Of a stretch of DNA of 64,000 nucleotides, positions 43,901-55,200 are shown piece by piece. Position 1 is the first letter of the stretch, and each line of letters opens with the position of its first letter. The notes beneath the pieces are model-generated. The model had not been told where the DNA came from. It ran no database searches and worked only from the letters and a program-made list of their open reading frames with translations. Both the position numbers and the translations under genes were made by a program. This DNA comes from Corallium rubrum. Taxonomy: Eukaryota > Cnidaria > Anthozoa > Scleralcyonacea > Coralliidae. The stretch lies in contig CAXIUP010000012.1 in assembly GCA_964035015.1 (NCBI GenBank), positions 62,001 through 126,000 on the forward strand. Direction: 5' to 3'.

Positions 43901-46900
43901 GCGTGTTTTTGACCTTATTTGGGCTGCCACGCCCACAGTTTTAGGTCCCGTGGGACCAAACCTCGAAATTCGGGTTGAGCGCCTCGCGGGCTTTCCAAAA
44001 ATGTGTGTTTCGGGGCCTGGGGACTAAAGCGTGTTTTTGACCTTATTTGGGCTGCCACGCCCACAGTTTTAGGTCCCATGGGACCAAACCTCGAAATTCG
44101 GGTTGAGCGCCTCGCGGGCTTTCCAAAAATGTGTGTTTCGGGGCCTGGGGACTAAAGCGTGTTTTTGACCTTATTTGGGCTGCCACGCCCACAGTTTTAG
44201 GTCCCGTGGGACCAAACCTCGAAATTCGGGTTGAGCGCCTCGCGGGCTTTCCAAAAATGTGTGTTTCGGGGCCTGGGGACTAAAGCGTGTTTTTGACCTT
44301 ATTTGGGCTGCCACGCCCACAGTTTTAGGTCCCATGGGACCAAACCTCGAAATTCGGGTTGAGCGCCTCGCGGGCTTTCCAAAAATGTGTGTTTCGGGGC
44401 CTGGGGACTAAAGCGTGTTTTTGACCTTATTTGGGCTGCCACGCCCACAGTTTTAGGTCCCGTGGGACCAAACCTCGAAATTCGGGTTGAGCGCCTCGCG
44501 GGCTTTCCAAAAATGTGTGTTTCGGGGCCTGGGGACTAAAGCGTGTTTTTGCGTGTTTTTTTGACCTTATTTGGGCTGCCACGCCCACAGTTTTAGGTCC
44601 CGTGGGACCAAACCTCGAAATTCGGGTTGAGCGCCTCGCGGGCTTTCCAAAAATGTGTGTTTCGGGGCCTGGGGACTAAAGCGTGTTTTTGACCTTATTT
44701 GGGCTGCCACGCCCACAGTTTTAGGTCCCATGGGACCAAACCTCGAAATTCGGGTTGAGCGCCTCGCGGGCTTTCCAAAAATGTGTGTTTCGGGGCCTGG
44801 GGACTAAAGCGTGTTTTTGACCTTATTTGGGCTGCCACGCCCACAGTTTTAGGTCCCGTGGGACCAAACCTCGAAATTCGGGTTGAGCGCCTCGCGGGCT
44901 TTCCAAAAATGTGTGTTTCGGGGCCTGGGGACTAAAGCGTGTTTTTGACCTTATTTGGGCTGCCACGCCCACAGTTTTAGGTCCCATGGGACCAAACCTC
45001 GAAATTCGGGTTGAGCGCCTCGCGGGCTTTCCAAAAATGTGTGTTTCGGGGCCTGGGGACTAAAGCGTGTTTTTGACCTTATTTGGGCTGCCACGCCCAC
45101 AGTTTTAGGTCCCGTGGGACCAAACCTCGAAATTCGGGTTGAGCGCCTCGCGGGCTTTCCAAAAATGTGTGTTTCGGGGCCTGGGGACTAAAGCGTGTTT
45201 TTGACCTTATTTGGGCTGCCACGCCCACAGTTTTAGGTCCCATGGGACCAAACCTCGAAATTCGGGTTGAGCGCCTCGCGGGCTTTCCAAAAATGTGTGT
45301 TTCGGGGCCTGGGGACTAAAGCGTGTTTTTGACCTTATTTGGGCTGCCACGCCCACAGTTTTAGGTCCCGTGGGACCAAACCTCGAAATTCGGGTTGAGC
45401 GCCTCGCGGGCTTTCCAAAAATGTGTGTTTCGGGGCCTGGGGACTAAAGCGTGTTTTTGACCTTATTTGGGCTGCCACGCCCACAGTTTTAGGTCCCATG
45501 GGACCAAACCTCGAAATTCGGGTTGAGCGCCTCGCGGGCTTTCCAAAAATGTGTGTTTCGGGGCCTGGGGACTAAAGCGTGTTTTTGACCTTATTTGGGC
45601 TGCCACGCCCACAGTTTTAGGTCCCGTGGGACCAAACCTCGAAATTCGGGTTGAGCGCCTCGCGGGCTTTCCAAAAATGTGTGTTTCGGGGCCTGGGGAC
45701 TAAAGCGTGTTTTTGACCTTATTTGGGCTGCCACGCCCACAGTTTTAGGTCCCATGGGACCAAACCTCGAAATTCGGGTTGAGCGCCTCGCGGGCTTTCC
45801 AAAAATGTGTGTTTCGGGGCCTGGGGACTAAAGCGTGTTTTTGACCTTATTTGGGCTGCCACGCCCACAGTTTTAGGTCCCGTGGGACCAAACCTCGAAA
45901 TTCGGGTTGAGCGCCTCGCGGGCTTTCCAAAAATGTGTGTTTCGGGGCCTGGGGACTAAAGCGTGTTTTTGACCTTATTTGGGCTGCCACGCCCACAGTT
46001 TTAGGTCCCATGGGACCAAACCTCGAAATTCGGGTTGAGCGCCTCGCGGGCTTTCCAAAAATGTGTGTTTCGGGGCCTGGGGACTAAAGCGTGTTTTTGA
46101 CCTTATTTGGGCTGCCACGCCCACAGTTTTAGGTCCCGTGGGACCAAACCTCGAAATTCGGGTTGAGCGCCTCGCGGGCTTTCCAAAAATGTGTGTTTCG
46201 GGGCCTGGGGACTAAAGCGTGTTTTTGACCTTATTTGGGCTGCCACGCCCACAGTTTTAGGTCCCATGGGACCAAACCTCGAAATTCGGGTTGAGCGCCT
46301 CGCGGGCTTTCCAAAAATGTGTGTTTCGGGGCCTGGGGACTAAAGCGTGTTTTTGACCTTATTTGGGCTGCCACGCCCACAGTTTTAGGTCCCGTGGGAC
46401 CAAACCTCGAAATTCGGGTTGAGCGCCTCGCGGGCTTTCCAAAAATGTGTGTTTCGGGGCCTGGGGACTAAAGCGTGTTTTTGACCTTATTTGGGCTGCC
46501 ACGCCCACAGTTTTAGGTCCCATGGGACCAAACCTCGAAATTCGGGTTGAGCGCCTCGCGGGCTTTCCAAAAATGTGTGTTTCGGGGCCTGGGGACTAAA
46601 GCGTGTTTTTGACCTTATTTGGGCTGCCACGCCCACAGTTTTAGGTCCCGTGGGACCAAACCTCGAAATTCGGGTTGAGCGCCTCGCGGGCTTTCCAAAA
46701 ATGTGTGTTTCGGGGCCTGGGGACTAAAGCGTGTTTTTGACCTTATTTGGGCTGCCACGCCCACAGTTTTAGGTCCCATGGGACCAAACCTCGAAATTCG
46801 GGTTGAGCGCCTCGCGGGCTTTCCAAAAATGTGTGTTTCGGGGCCTGGGGACTAAAGCGTGTTTTTGACCTTATTTGGGCTGCCACGCCCACAGTTTTAG

Positions 46901-49040
46901 GTCCCGTGGGACCAAACCTCGAAATTCGGGTTGAGCGCCTCGCGGGCTTTCCAAAAATGTGTGTTTCGGGGCCTGGGGACTAAAGCGTGTTTTTGACCTT
47001 ATTTGGGCTGCCACGCCCACAGTTTTAGGTCCCATGGGACCAAACCTCGAAATTCGGGTTGAGCGCCTCGCGGGCTTTCCAAAAATGTGTGTTTCGGGGC
47101 CTGGGGACTAAAGCGTGTTTTTGACCTTATTTGGGCTGCCACGCCCACAGTTTTAGGTCCCGTGGGACCAAACCCTCGAAATTCGGGTTGAGCGCCTCGC
47201 GGGCTTTCCAAAAATGTGTGTTTCGGGGCCTGGGGACTAAAGCGTGTTTTTGACCTTATTTGGGCTGCCACGCCCACAGTTTTAGGTCCCATGGGACCAA
47301 ACCTCGAAATTCGGGTTGAGCGCCTCGCGGGCTTTCCAAAAATGTGTGTTTCGGGGCCTGGGGACTAAAGCGTGTTTTTGACCTTATTTGGGCTGCCACG
47401 CCCACAGTTTTAGGTCCCGTGGGACCAAACCTCGAAATTCGGGTTGAGCGCCTCGCGGGCTTTCCAAAAATGTGTGTTTCGGGGCCTGGGGACTAAAGCG
47501 TGTTTTTGACCTTATTTGGGCTGCCACGCCCACAGTTTTAGGTCCCATGGGACCAAACCTCGAAATTCGGGTTGAGCGCCTCGCGGGCTTTCCAAAAATG
47601 TGTGTTTCGGGGCCTGGGGACTAAAGCGTGTTTTTGACCTTATTTGGGCTGCCACGCCCACAGTTTTAGGTCCCGTGGGACCAAACCTCGAAATTCGGGT
47701 TGAGCGCCTCGCGGGCTTTCCAAAAATGTGTGTTTCGGGGCCTGGGGACTAAAGCGTGTTTTTGACCTTATTTGGGCTGCCACGCCCACAGTTTTAGGTC
47801 CCATGGGACCAAACCTCGAAATTCGGGTTGAGCGCCTCGCGGGCTTTCCAAAAATGTGTGTTTCGGGGCCTGGGGACTAAAGCGTGTTTTTGACCTTATT
47901 TGGGCTGCCACGCCCACAGTTTTAGGTCCCGTGGGACCAAACCTCGAAATTCGGGTTGAGCGCCTCGCGGGCTTTCCAAAAATGTGTGTTTCGGGGCCTG
48001 GGGACTAAAGCGTGTTTTTGACCTTATTTGGGCTGCCACGCCCACAGTTTTAGGTCCCATGGGACCAAACCTCGAAATTCGGGTTGAGCGCCTCGCGGGC
48101 TTTCCAAAAATGTGTGTTTCGGGGCCTGGGGACTAAAGCGTGTTTTTGACCTTATTTGGGCTGCCACGCCCACAGTTTTAGGTCCCGTGGGACCAAACCT
48201 CGAAATTCGGGTTGAGCGCCTCGCGGGCTTTCCAAAAATGTGTGTTTCGGGGCCTGGGGACTAAAGCGTGTTTTTGACCTTATTTGGGCTGCCACGCCCA
48301 CAGTTTTAGGTCCCATGGGACCAAACCTCGAAATTCGGGTTGAGCGCCTCGCGGGCTTTCCAAAAATGTGTGTTTCGGGGCCTGGGGACTAAAGCGTGTT
48401 TTTGACCTTATTTGGGCTGCCACGCCCACAGTTTTAGGTCCCGTGGGACCAAACCTCGAAATTCGGGTTGAGCGCCTCGCGGGCTTTCCAAAAATGTGTG
48501 TTTCGGGGCCTGGGGACTAAAGCGTGTTTTTGACCTTATTTGGGCTGCCACGCCCACAGTTTTAGGTCCCATGGGACCAAACCTCGAAATTCGGGTTGAG
48601 CGCCTCGCGGGCTTTCCAAAAATGTGTGTTTCGGGGCCTGGGGACTAAAGCGTGTTTTTGACCTTATTTGGGCTGCCACGCCCACAGTTTTAGGTCCCGT
48701 GGGACCAAACCTCGAAATTCGGGTTGAGCGCCTCGCGGGCTTTCCAAAAATGTGTGTTTCGGGGCCTGGGGACTAAAGCGTGTTTTTGACCTTATTTGGG
48801 CTGCCACGCCCACAGTTTTAGGTCCCATGGGACCAAACCTCGAAATTCGGGTTGAGCGCCTCGCGGGCTTTCCAAAAATGTGTGTTTCGGGGCCTGGGGA
48901 CTAAAGCGTGTTTTTGACCTTATTTGGGCTGCCACGCCCACAGTTTTAGGTCCCGTGGGACCAAACCTCGAAATTCGGGTTGAGCGCCTCGCGGGCTTTC
49001 CAAAAATGTGTGTTTCGGGGCCTGGGGACTAAAGCGTGTT
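40922..49040 (-). repeat. 128-bp satellite array B, about 63 monomers, dimeric higher-order unit
   Basis: Same satellite family in opposite orientation and a distinct subtype: GCCCACAGTTTTAGGTCCC replaces the A-type GCCCACGCGTTTGGGTCCC, and CGCGGGCTTTCC replaces CGCGGCCTTTCC. Monomers are almost identical. GGTCCCATGGGACC and GGTCCCGTGGGACC alternate over most of the array, giving a 256-bp dimer. The register is broken by runs of CATGGG at about 41,769-42,153 and 43,433-43,561, and by a 12-bp insertion at about 44,551-44,562. The array ends abruptly in GCGTGTTT at 49,040. Confidence 0.95.
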
Positions 49041-49140
49041 TAATACTGTTAATAGTCATAACAAGTAACAATTATATAAAGTGCTCTGTCTTAATAAATG
49101 GCATGAGTAGCAAAGTATTTACTAAAAATAAAGGAAATAA
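49041..49140. other. short unique AT-rich joint between satellite B and TIR copy 3
   Basis: About 100 bp of AT-rich sequence with no match elsewhere in the window. It separates the end of satellite B from the CGGGCCTGATCGGG inner end of the third virus-like TIR. No gene. Confidence 0.6.
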
Positions 49141-49158
49141 CGGGCCTGATCGGGCCAT

Positions 49159-49221
49159 ATGAGCAAATGAGCAAGTGCTCATGAGCAGTTATGAGCAAAT
49201 GAGCAAGTGCTCAGAGCAGTT
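49159..49221. repeat. 63-bp minisatellite, one unit (copy 3)
   Basis: Single 63-bp unit as in copy 1, next to CGGGCCTGATCGGGCCAT. Confidence 0.88.
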
Positions 49222-49241
49222 ATGAGCATGTGCTCATCTTC

Positions 49242-49682
49242 TCATCTCACAAAATGAACGGCTCCGCTAACCTGTTCAGATGTACTTGCACCATCGTCTA
49301 CGTCGTCGATTGATCTCTTCTCCCCACGGCCAGTCTGTAGTAAAGGTTCGTCGTCTTGCCAATCCATCATGAAATTTTCTCGTTGTTCAGGGGTCCAAGA
49401 ATCCATATGGTTTGAAGCGAGCCCTAATCGTTCGTTCTGTAGCAATGCCTCATCATCTTGCCAGTCCATCAAAAACTGTTGTCTTTGTTCTGGTGTCCAG
49501 GAATCCGTAAGGTTCGCTGTTAACCCAAGTTGTTCATTTTCGACTCCCCACTCGAGCGAACGAGTAATTAATTCCACTTTCCTCTCAAATACTAAACCCT
49601 GTTCGTACTCGCTCAAGACATACATGTTTTCCAAACTCGTTAGTTCGGCTATAGTTCGGCATTCCGTAATCTTCGTATCCAT
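49242..49682 (-). CDS. acidic protein with two 34-residue repeats, 146 aa, frameshifted tail (TIR copy 3)
   Basis: Matches the 149-residue protein of copies 1 and 2 up to the last residues. One base lost from a T run (four instead of five, minus-strand reading) changes the end from HFCEMRR to HFVR. If the true gene splices at the CAG-GTTAGC site upstream, the change would be intronic and harmless. Confidence 0.5.
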   Translation of the reverse strand: MDTKITECRTIAELTSLENMYVLSEYEQGLVFERKVELITRSLEWGVENEQLGLTANLTDSWTPEQRQQFLMDWQDDEALLQNERLGLASNHMDSWTPEQRENFMMDWQDDEPLLQTGRGEKRSIDDVDDGASTSEQVSGAVHFVR

Positions 49683-49783
49683 ATTTATGCGGTAGTAATG
49701 GTATCTCTATGAAAACTATAAGCATTGTGTTCTTTATTCCGAAAAAAAAAAAAAAAGAATTTATGGGGAATTTGATGATATCG

Positions 49784-49858
49784 CGTACGTACGCGAACGT
49801 ACGCGTACGTACGCAAAAATGATGACGTCAGCCTGTGCGCACACCCCTATGACGTCAC
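49784..49858 (-). promoter_or_regulatory. CRE-like sites and GCGTACGTACGC palindromes (TIR copy 3)
   Basis: Third copy of the TGACGTCA pair and the 12-bp palindromes, unchanged. The adjacent poly-A run is longer here (15) than in copies 1 and 2. Confidence 0.6.
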
Positions 49859-50374
49859 TTCCGGGCCCATATGTCTAGGATCAAATTCACTTATTACAAC
49901 ACGCGCTGTTTTAATGTCTGGTGGGTTATGAATGTTTCTTTCGTTTATGTTCTGCTGAATATCTCCCAATACTCGCTTGACAAGCACAAACTCTTCTTCA
50001 GTAAATGAAATGCATTTAGCAGTTAGAATCCTCTTTAAACCACCAAACGTCCGATCCCATTCGTAATTGTCAACGCCGATATTGTAGTGAGTCACATCAT
50101 TAACTTTACTTGCAGAAAGATACGGTCTAACCAAAGATCCTTCCTCCTCCAACAACGAAAACTTTATTTTTTCACTTAAAGAGTCCTCTCCATGAACAAT
50201 TTCAACAAGAATTGGTAAAATATTTATCATTTTCTGAAACACTGACTCATTTAATGTGATTTCGCTCCCTTGCACCAAAAGTTTAACCCCGTTCCTATTC
50301 CGAAACTCTCTGAAACATACATACATCTGCTGAAAAAAACTGGTCGGAATATACGTAAACTTGGTTTTGACCAT
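49847..50374 (-). CDS. PC4-like tandem-domain protein, 175 aa (TIR copy 3)
   Basis: Identical in protein to the copies at 27,589 and 30,670, with the same overlapping upstream frame and seven-base homopolymer. Confidence 0.55.
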   Translation of the reverse strand: MVKTKFTYIPTSFFQQMYVCFREFRNRNGVKLLVQGSEITLNESVFQKMINILPILVEIVHGEDSLSEKIKFSLLEEEGSLVRPYLSASKVNDVTHYNIGVDNYEWDRTFGGLKRILTAKCISFTEEEFVLVKRVLGDIQQNINERNIHNPPDIKTARVVISEFDPRHMGPEVTS

Positions 50375-50438
50375 TCTGCTTTAGGAACACAGGTTTTTCG
50401 TGGGCAAATTTTATTTCAGTCACAAAGACGTCGTCCAT
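50295..50438 (-). CDS. 47-residue ORF overlapping the PC4-like gene (TIR copy 3)
   Basis: Third occurrence of the short MDDVFVTEIKF frame, same start, stop and overlap. Confidence 0.4.
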   Translation of the reverse strand: MDDVFVTEIKFAHEKPVFLKQNGQNQVYVYSDQFFSADVCMFQRVSE

Positions 50439-50556
50439 ATCATAAGGTGAGAGGTGGAACACGACACCGATCTGTTACCCGGACACACTCGCTTTGGGGC
50501 AGGAAGAATCATGTTCAACTAACGTAATACTTTGTAACACACATGCGCAATCTTCT

Positions 50557-50856
50557 TTATGTTTGTTCATAATTAATTAATTTGTAATTGTTCTCGAGGT
50601 TCTTCTTCAGTCCGATAAAATCACATGGGAAAAATCTTCGAAACGCTTTCTTGTGATCTTGATATGTATGTCTCAATAGTTCAAGACCATTTACACACAA
50701 TTTCATGTCTTCTAATTTACGCACAAACGCTTTAACAATGTTCTCTACAGATGATCTCTCTAAGGCACGTTCGAAGTAAAACCATATTTTATCTTCATCC
50801 GGCATCCTGGAACAACAATATCGCTTTACACCAGCGCTATCTAGGGCAACTCCCAT
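50557..50856 (-). CDS. hypothetical helical protein, 99 aa (TIR copy 3)
   Basis: Identical in protein to the copies at 27,107 and 31,380. Function unknown. Confidence 0.55.
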   Translation of the reverse strand: MGVALDSAGVKRYCCSRMPDEDKIWFYFERALERSSVENIVKAFVRKLEDMKLCVNGLELLRHTYQDHKKAFRRFFPCDFIGLKKNLENNYKLINYEQT

Positions 50857-50977
50857 AGCAATTCTCTAGCACCAGTCTATCAATGTTCAACGATATTTCC
50901 TCAACATAGCATGTTAAAAGTGTACACTCAATCTTTCTCTCGCGCAAATTTAAAATCTCAATCAGGTCAGAATCCAT
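50837..50977 (-). CDS. 46-residue ORF overlapping the 99-aa gene (TIR copy 3)
   Basis: Third occurrence of the short MDSDLIEIL frame, same 20-bp overlap with the following gene. Confidence 0.4.
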   Translation of the reverse strand: MDSDLIEILNLRERKIECTLLTCYVEEISLNIDRLVLENCYGSCPR

Positions 50978-51108
50978 TGAAATGACAACCTGTATTTACC
51001 ATTTTTCTAATTTAATGACTGTGTCTAATCGATTTTTAATGACTTTTTTCGCCCGAACTTGTAATATTCAAATTCGCCTTAGCAACGCTCTAACATCCCT
51101 CACAACAG

Positions 51109-51477
51109 TTATGTTAGAAATCTAATCAGTCTTTTTATCCACGAGTGTTTTACAGTTTCGTATTGCGTCAAGTCAATTCGCCTAAAATCTTTGGCAGTTC
51201 TTCTAACAGCTTGGCAAAGTGTTTCGGTATCGCAATAATCACTCACTTTCAACACTAGAGTCAAATAAGCAATAATTCTACCGAAATTCACAAGATCCAT
51301 CTCTTCATAAATATTATACAAGCTACTCGGCAAGTTATCGCCGTTGATTTGGTCGATAACCCTCTCATACAATTCATCATGCTCTCCAAAGCATCTATTC
51401 ATGTAAAAACATAACGTATCTTTGTCTATCTCGATATTATTTTCCTGCAATTCAGCCCAAATTGTTTGTTCGGCCAT
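51109..51477 (-). CDS. Bcl-2-like protein with BH1-type motif (TIR copy 3)
   Basis: Identical in protein to the copy at 26,486, including Asp18 and the NFGR core. It is intact although its element is a solo arm. Confidence 0.65.
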   Translation of the reverse strand: MAEQTIWAELQENNIEIDKDTLCFYMNRCFGEHDELYERVIDQINGDNLPSSLYNIYEEMDLVNFGRIIAYLTLVLKVSDYCDTETLCQAVRRTAKDFRRIDLTQYETVKHSWIKRLIRFLT

Positions 51478-51511
51478 CGTGTTAAAAATGATGTAATCTC
51501 AGCAATCACTC

Positions 51512-51595
51512 GGCGTTTTATCGGACTCGGAAATGCTTCGGCGTTTTATCGGACTCGGAAATGCTTCGGCGTTTTATCGGACTCGGAAATGCTTC
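51512..51595 (-). promoter_or_regulatory. three 28-bp repeats upstream of Bcl-2-like ORF (TIR copy 3)
   Basis: Third copy of the triple 28-bp repeat, unchanged in number and spacing. Confidence 0.6.
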
Positions 51596-51775
51596 GTTCA
51601 CTCTTCGGAACTCCGACCTCATTGAATATTCATAACTCATGAATTATTAAGGGCTTACTTTCGCATAAAACCGGGTCCATTAAGCCCCGCACCTTACTAC
51701 TATTGATGAGTTGGTCTGAGCAACTTGCAAACGTTTCAGCAGGTTCATACCAGAAATTCAACAGCATTTTTTTAT

Positions 51776-51965
51776 TAGGTACACCACACACTTAATTTCT
51801 TTAGAGGAAGTTACATTATTAACTTTGCAAGACTGTTTACAGCAGTTAAGGTATGATTTAAACCATTTTAATGGTATTTCAGTTATACCATATCAACTGT
51901 GTTTACTGATAAGAATTTCATGATCAACCGTGCCAAAAGCCTTCTTGAGTTCAAGAAACAAAACC
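51776..51965 (-). pseudogene. LINE reverse transcriptase fragment, inverted copy
   Basis: Reverse-complement copy of 25,996-26,185 with the same KAFGTVDH-type motif and in-frame stop. It keeps 6 bp after the SY codons that the left copy lacks, so the left copy has the deletion. It confirms that the inverted duplication extends beyond the virus-like TIR. Confidence 0.8.
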
Positions 51966-52205
51966 CCATTTTTTGTAAAACAGAAAAAGAAAAAGTTTCG
52001 TCCTGAGAAAGCATCGAACCCATTCGTTATCACGTGAATAAACACAGTATCCAGTGGAGTAGCTCACGACTCGCAAACATCCTTTGTTATAAATAATAAT
52101 TAGAGGCTTTGACTGGCAGTTATATATATTCGTAACAAACATCAAAACAAAATTCATGATCATCACGGCCATCTCCGAAACATCACGGCCATTTCATACA
52201 TCACC

Positions 52206-55200
52206 ATCACCATCACCACGGCCTGGCCCTCCTAAGAGCGTAATATCGAAAAAGAAAATTTTTCTATACCCTTAGAGCTCAATAATTAGTAGATGGTGAC
52301 ATTGTATGATAATATTTGACCTAATTTGAAGGTTTTCACATCGCCTAATACATGTACCCAAAAAAGAAAAAAAGAAAAGAAAAAGCAAAAGTTTCGTCTT
52401 GAGAAGGAATCGATCCACATCGTTAACACATGAAATAACATAGCGCCATCCAGCACACTAGAACACATATTACAAATATTGAGAATTATAAATGCGAGAT
52501 GAAGTCTTCGACATGCACTTAACTTAACTCACGATCATCAGCCATCACAAACTATCACGAGCATCACAGCCATCTCAAACATCACGATCATCACGGTCAT
52601 CTCAGACATCACGATCATCACGTCCTCCTAAGAGCGTAATATCGAGAAAGATCATTTTTCTATACCCTTAGAGCTCAATAATTAGTTGATGTTGACATTG
52701 TATGATCATATTTGACCTAATTTGAAGGTTTTCACTTCGCCTAATACATGTGCCCAAAAAAGAAAAAAGAAAAGAAAAAGCAAAAGTTTCGTCTTCAGAA
52801 GGAATCGATCCACATCGTTAACACATGAAATAACATAGCGACATCCAGCACACTAGAATACTTACTACAAATATTGAGAATTATAAATGCGAGATGAAGT
52901 CTTGGACACTCATTAACTTAGATCACGAACATCACGATCATCACGGCCATCTCAGACATCACGAGCATCACGGCCATCTCAAACATCCCGATCACCACGG
53001 CCATCTCCGAAACATCACGATCATCAGGGCCGTCTCAAACATCACGATCATCACGGCCATCTCAGACATCACGATCATCACGGCCTCCTAAGAGCGTAAT
53101 ATCGAGAAAGATCATTTTTCTATACCCTTAGAGCTCAATAATTAGTAGATGGTGACATTGTATGATAATATTTGACCTAATTTGAAGGTTTTCACATCGC
53201 CTAATACATGTACCCAAAAAAGAAAAAAGAAAAGAAAAAGCAAAAAGTTTCGTCTTGAGAAGGAATCGATCCACATCGTTAACACATGAAATAACATAGC
53301 GCCATCCACCACACTAGAATACATATTACAAATATTGAGAATTATAAATCCGAGATGAAGTCTTCGACACGCCCTTAACTTAGATCACGAACATCACGAT
53401 CATCACGGCCATCTCAAACATCACGAGCATCACGGTCATCCCAGACATCACGATCATCACGGGCATCTCCGAAACATCACGATCATCAGGGCCGTCTCAA
53501 ACATCACGATCATCACGGCCATCTCAGACATCACGATCATCACGGCCTCCTAAGAGCGTAATATCGAGAAAGATCATTTTTCTATACCCTTAGAGCTCAA
53601 TAATTAGTAGATGGTGACATTGTATGATAATATTTGACCTAATTTGAAGGTTTTCACATCGCCTAATACATGTACCCAAAAAAGAAAAAAGAAAAGAAAA
53701 AGCAAAAATTTCGTCTTGAGAAGGAATCGATACACATCGTTAACACATGAAATAACATAGCGCCATCCACCACACTAGAATACATATTACAAATATTGAG
53801 AATTATAAATGCGAGATGAAGTCTTCGACACGCCCTTAACTTAGATCACGAACATCACGATCATCACGGCCATCTCAAACATCACGAGCATCACGGCCAT
53901 CTCAAACATCCCGATCACCACGGCCATCTCCGAAACATCACGATCATCAGGGGCGTCTCAAACATCACGATCATCACGGTCATCTCAGACATCACGATCA
54001 TCACGGCCATCTCAGACATCACGAGCATCACGGCCATCTCAAACATCACGAGCATCACGGCCATCTCAAACATCCCGATCACCTCGGCCATCTCCGAAAC
54101 ATCACGACCATCAGGGCCGTCTCAAACATCACGATCATCACGGTCATCTCAGACATCACGGTCATCACGGCCATCTCAAACATCACGATCATCACGGCCA
54201 TCTCAAACATCCCGATCATCACGGCCATCTCAAACATCCCGATCTTCACGGCCATCTGCGAAACATCACGATCATCAGAGCCATCTCAAACATCACGATC
54301 ATCACGGCCATCTCAAACATCACGATCATCACGGCCTTCTAAGAGAGTAATATCGAAAAAGATCATTTTCTATTCACTTAGAGCTCAATAATTAGTAGAT
54401 GGTGACATTGTATGATAACATTTGACCTAATTTGAAGATTTTCACTTCGCCTAAATACATGTACGCAAAAAAGAAAAAAAGGAAAAGAAGAAGCAAAAGT
54501 TTCGTCTTGAGAAAGAATCGATCCACATCGTTAACACATGAAATAACATAGCGCCATCGAGCACACTAGAATACAAATTACAAACATTGATGATTATAAA
54601 TGAGAAACGAAGTCTTCGACATTCACTTAACTTAGATCACGAACATCACGATCATCACGGCCATCTCAAACATCACGAGCATCACGGCCATCTCCATCAC
54701 GATCATCACGGCCATCTCCGAAACATCACGATCATCAGAGCCATCTCAAACATCACGATCATCACGGCCATCTCAAACATCACGAGCACCACGGCCATCT
54801 CAAACATCCCGATCATCACGGCCATCTCCGAAACATCACGATCATCAGAGCCATCTCAAACATCACGATCATCACGGCCTCCTAAGAGCGTAATATCGAA
54901 AAAGATCATTTTCTATACCCTTAGAGCTCAATAATTAGTAGATGGTGACATTGTATGATAACATTTGACCTAATTTGAGGATTTTCACATCGCCTAAACA
55001 CATGTACCCAAAAAAGAAAAAAGAAAAGAAAAAGCAAAAGTTTCGTCTTGAGAAAGAATCGATCCACATCGTTAACACATGAAATAACATAGCGCCATCC
55101 AGCACACTAGAATACAAATTACAAACATTGATGATTATAAATAAGAAATGAAGTCTTCGACATGCACTTAACTTAGATCACGAACATCACGATCATTACG

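Larger units (their letters stand above)
49141..51698 (-). repeat. virus-like TIR, copy 3 (solo)
   Basis: This 2,558-bp copy is the inverted partner of copy 1: paired coordinates sum to 77,963 across most of its length. It shares copy 1 alleles (Asp18 in the Bcl-2-like gene, AGTAAGCCC near the end) and the same outer flank. There is no zinc-finger centre and no opposing TIR, so it is a solo arm created by the large inverted duplication. Its inner end breaks inside GGCCCGATCAGGCCCG. Confidence 0.92.

Noticed and set aside
46999-47292. 97-residue minus-strand frame in satellite B
   Set aside because: It arises from the one-base insertion at about 47,175 (CCCTCG) that changes register. It is not a gene.
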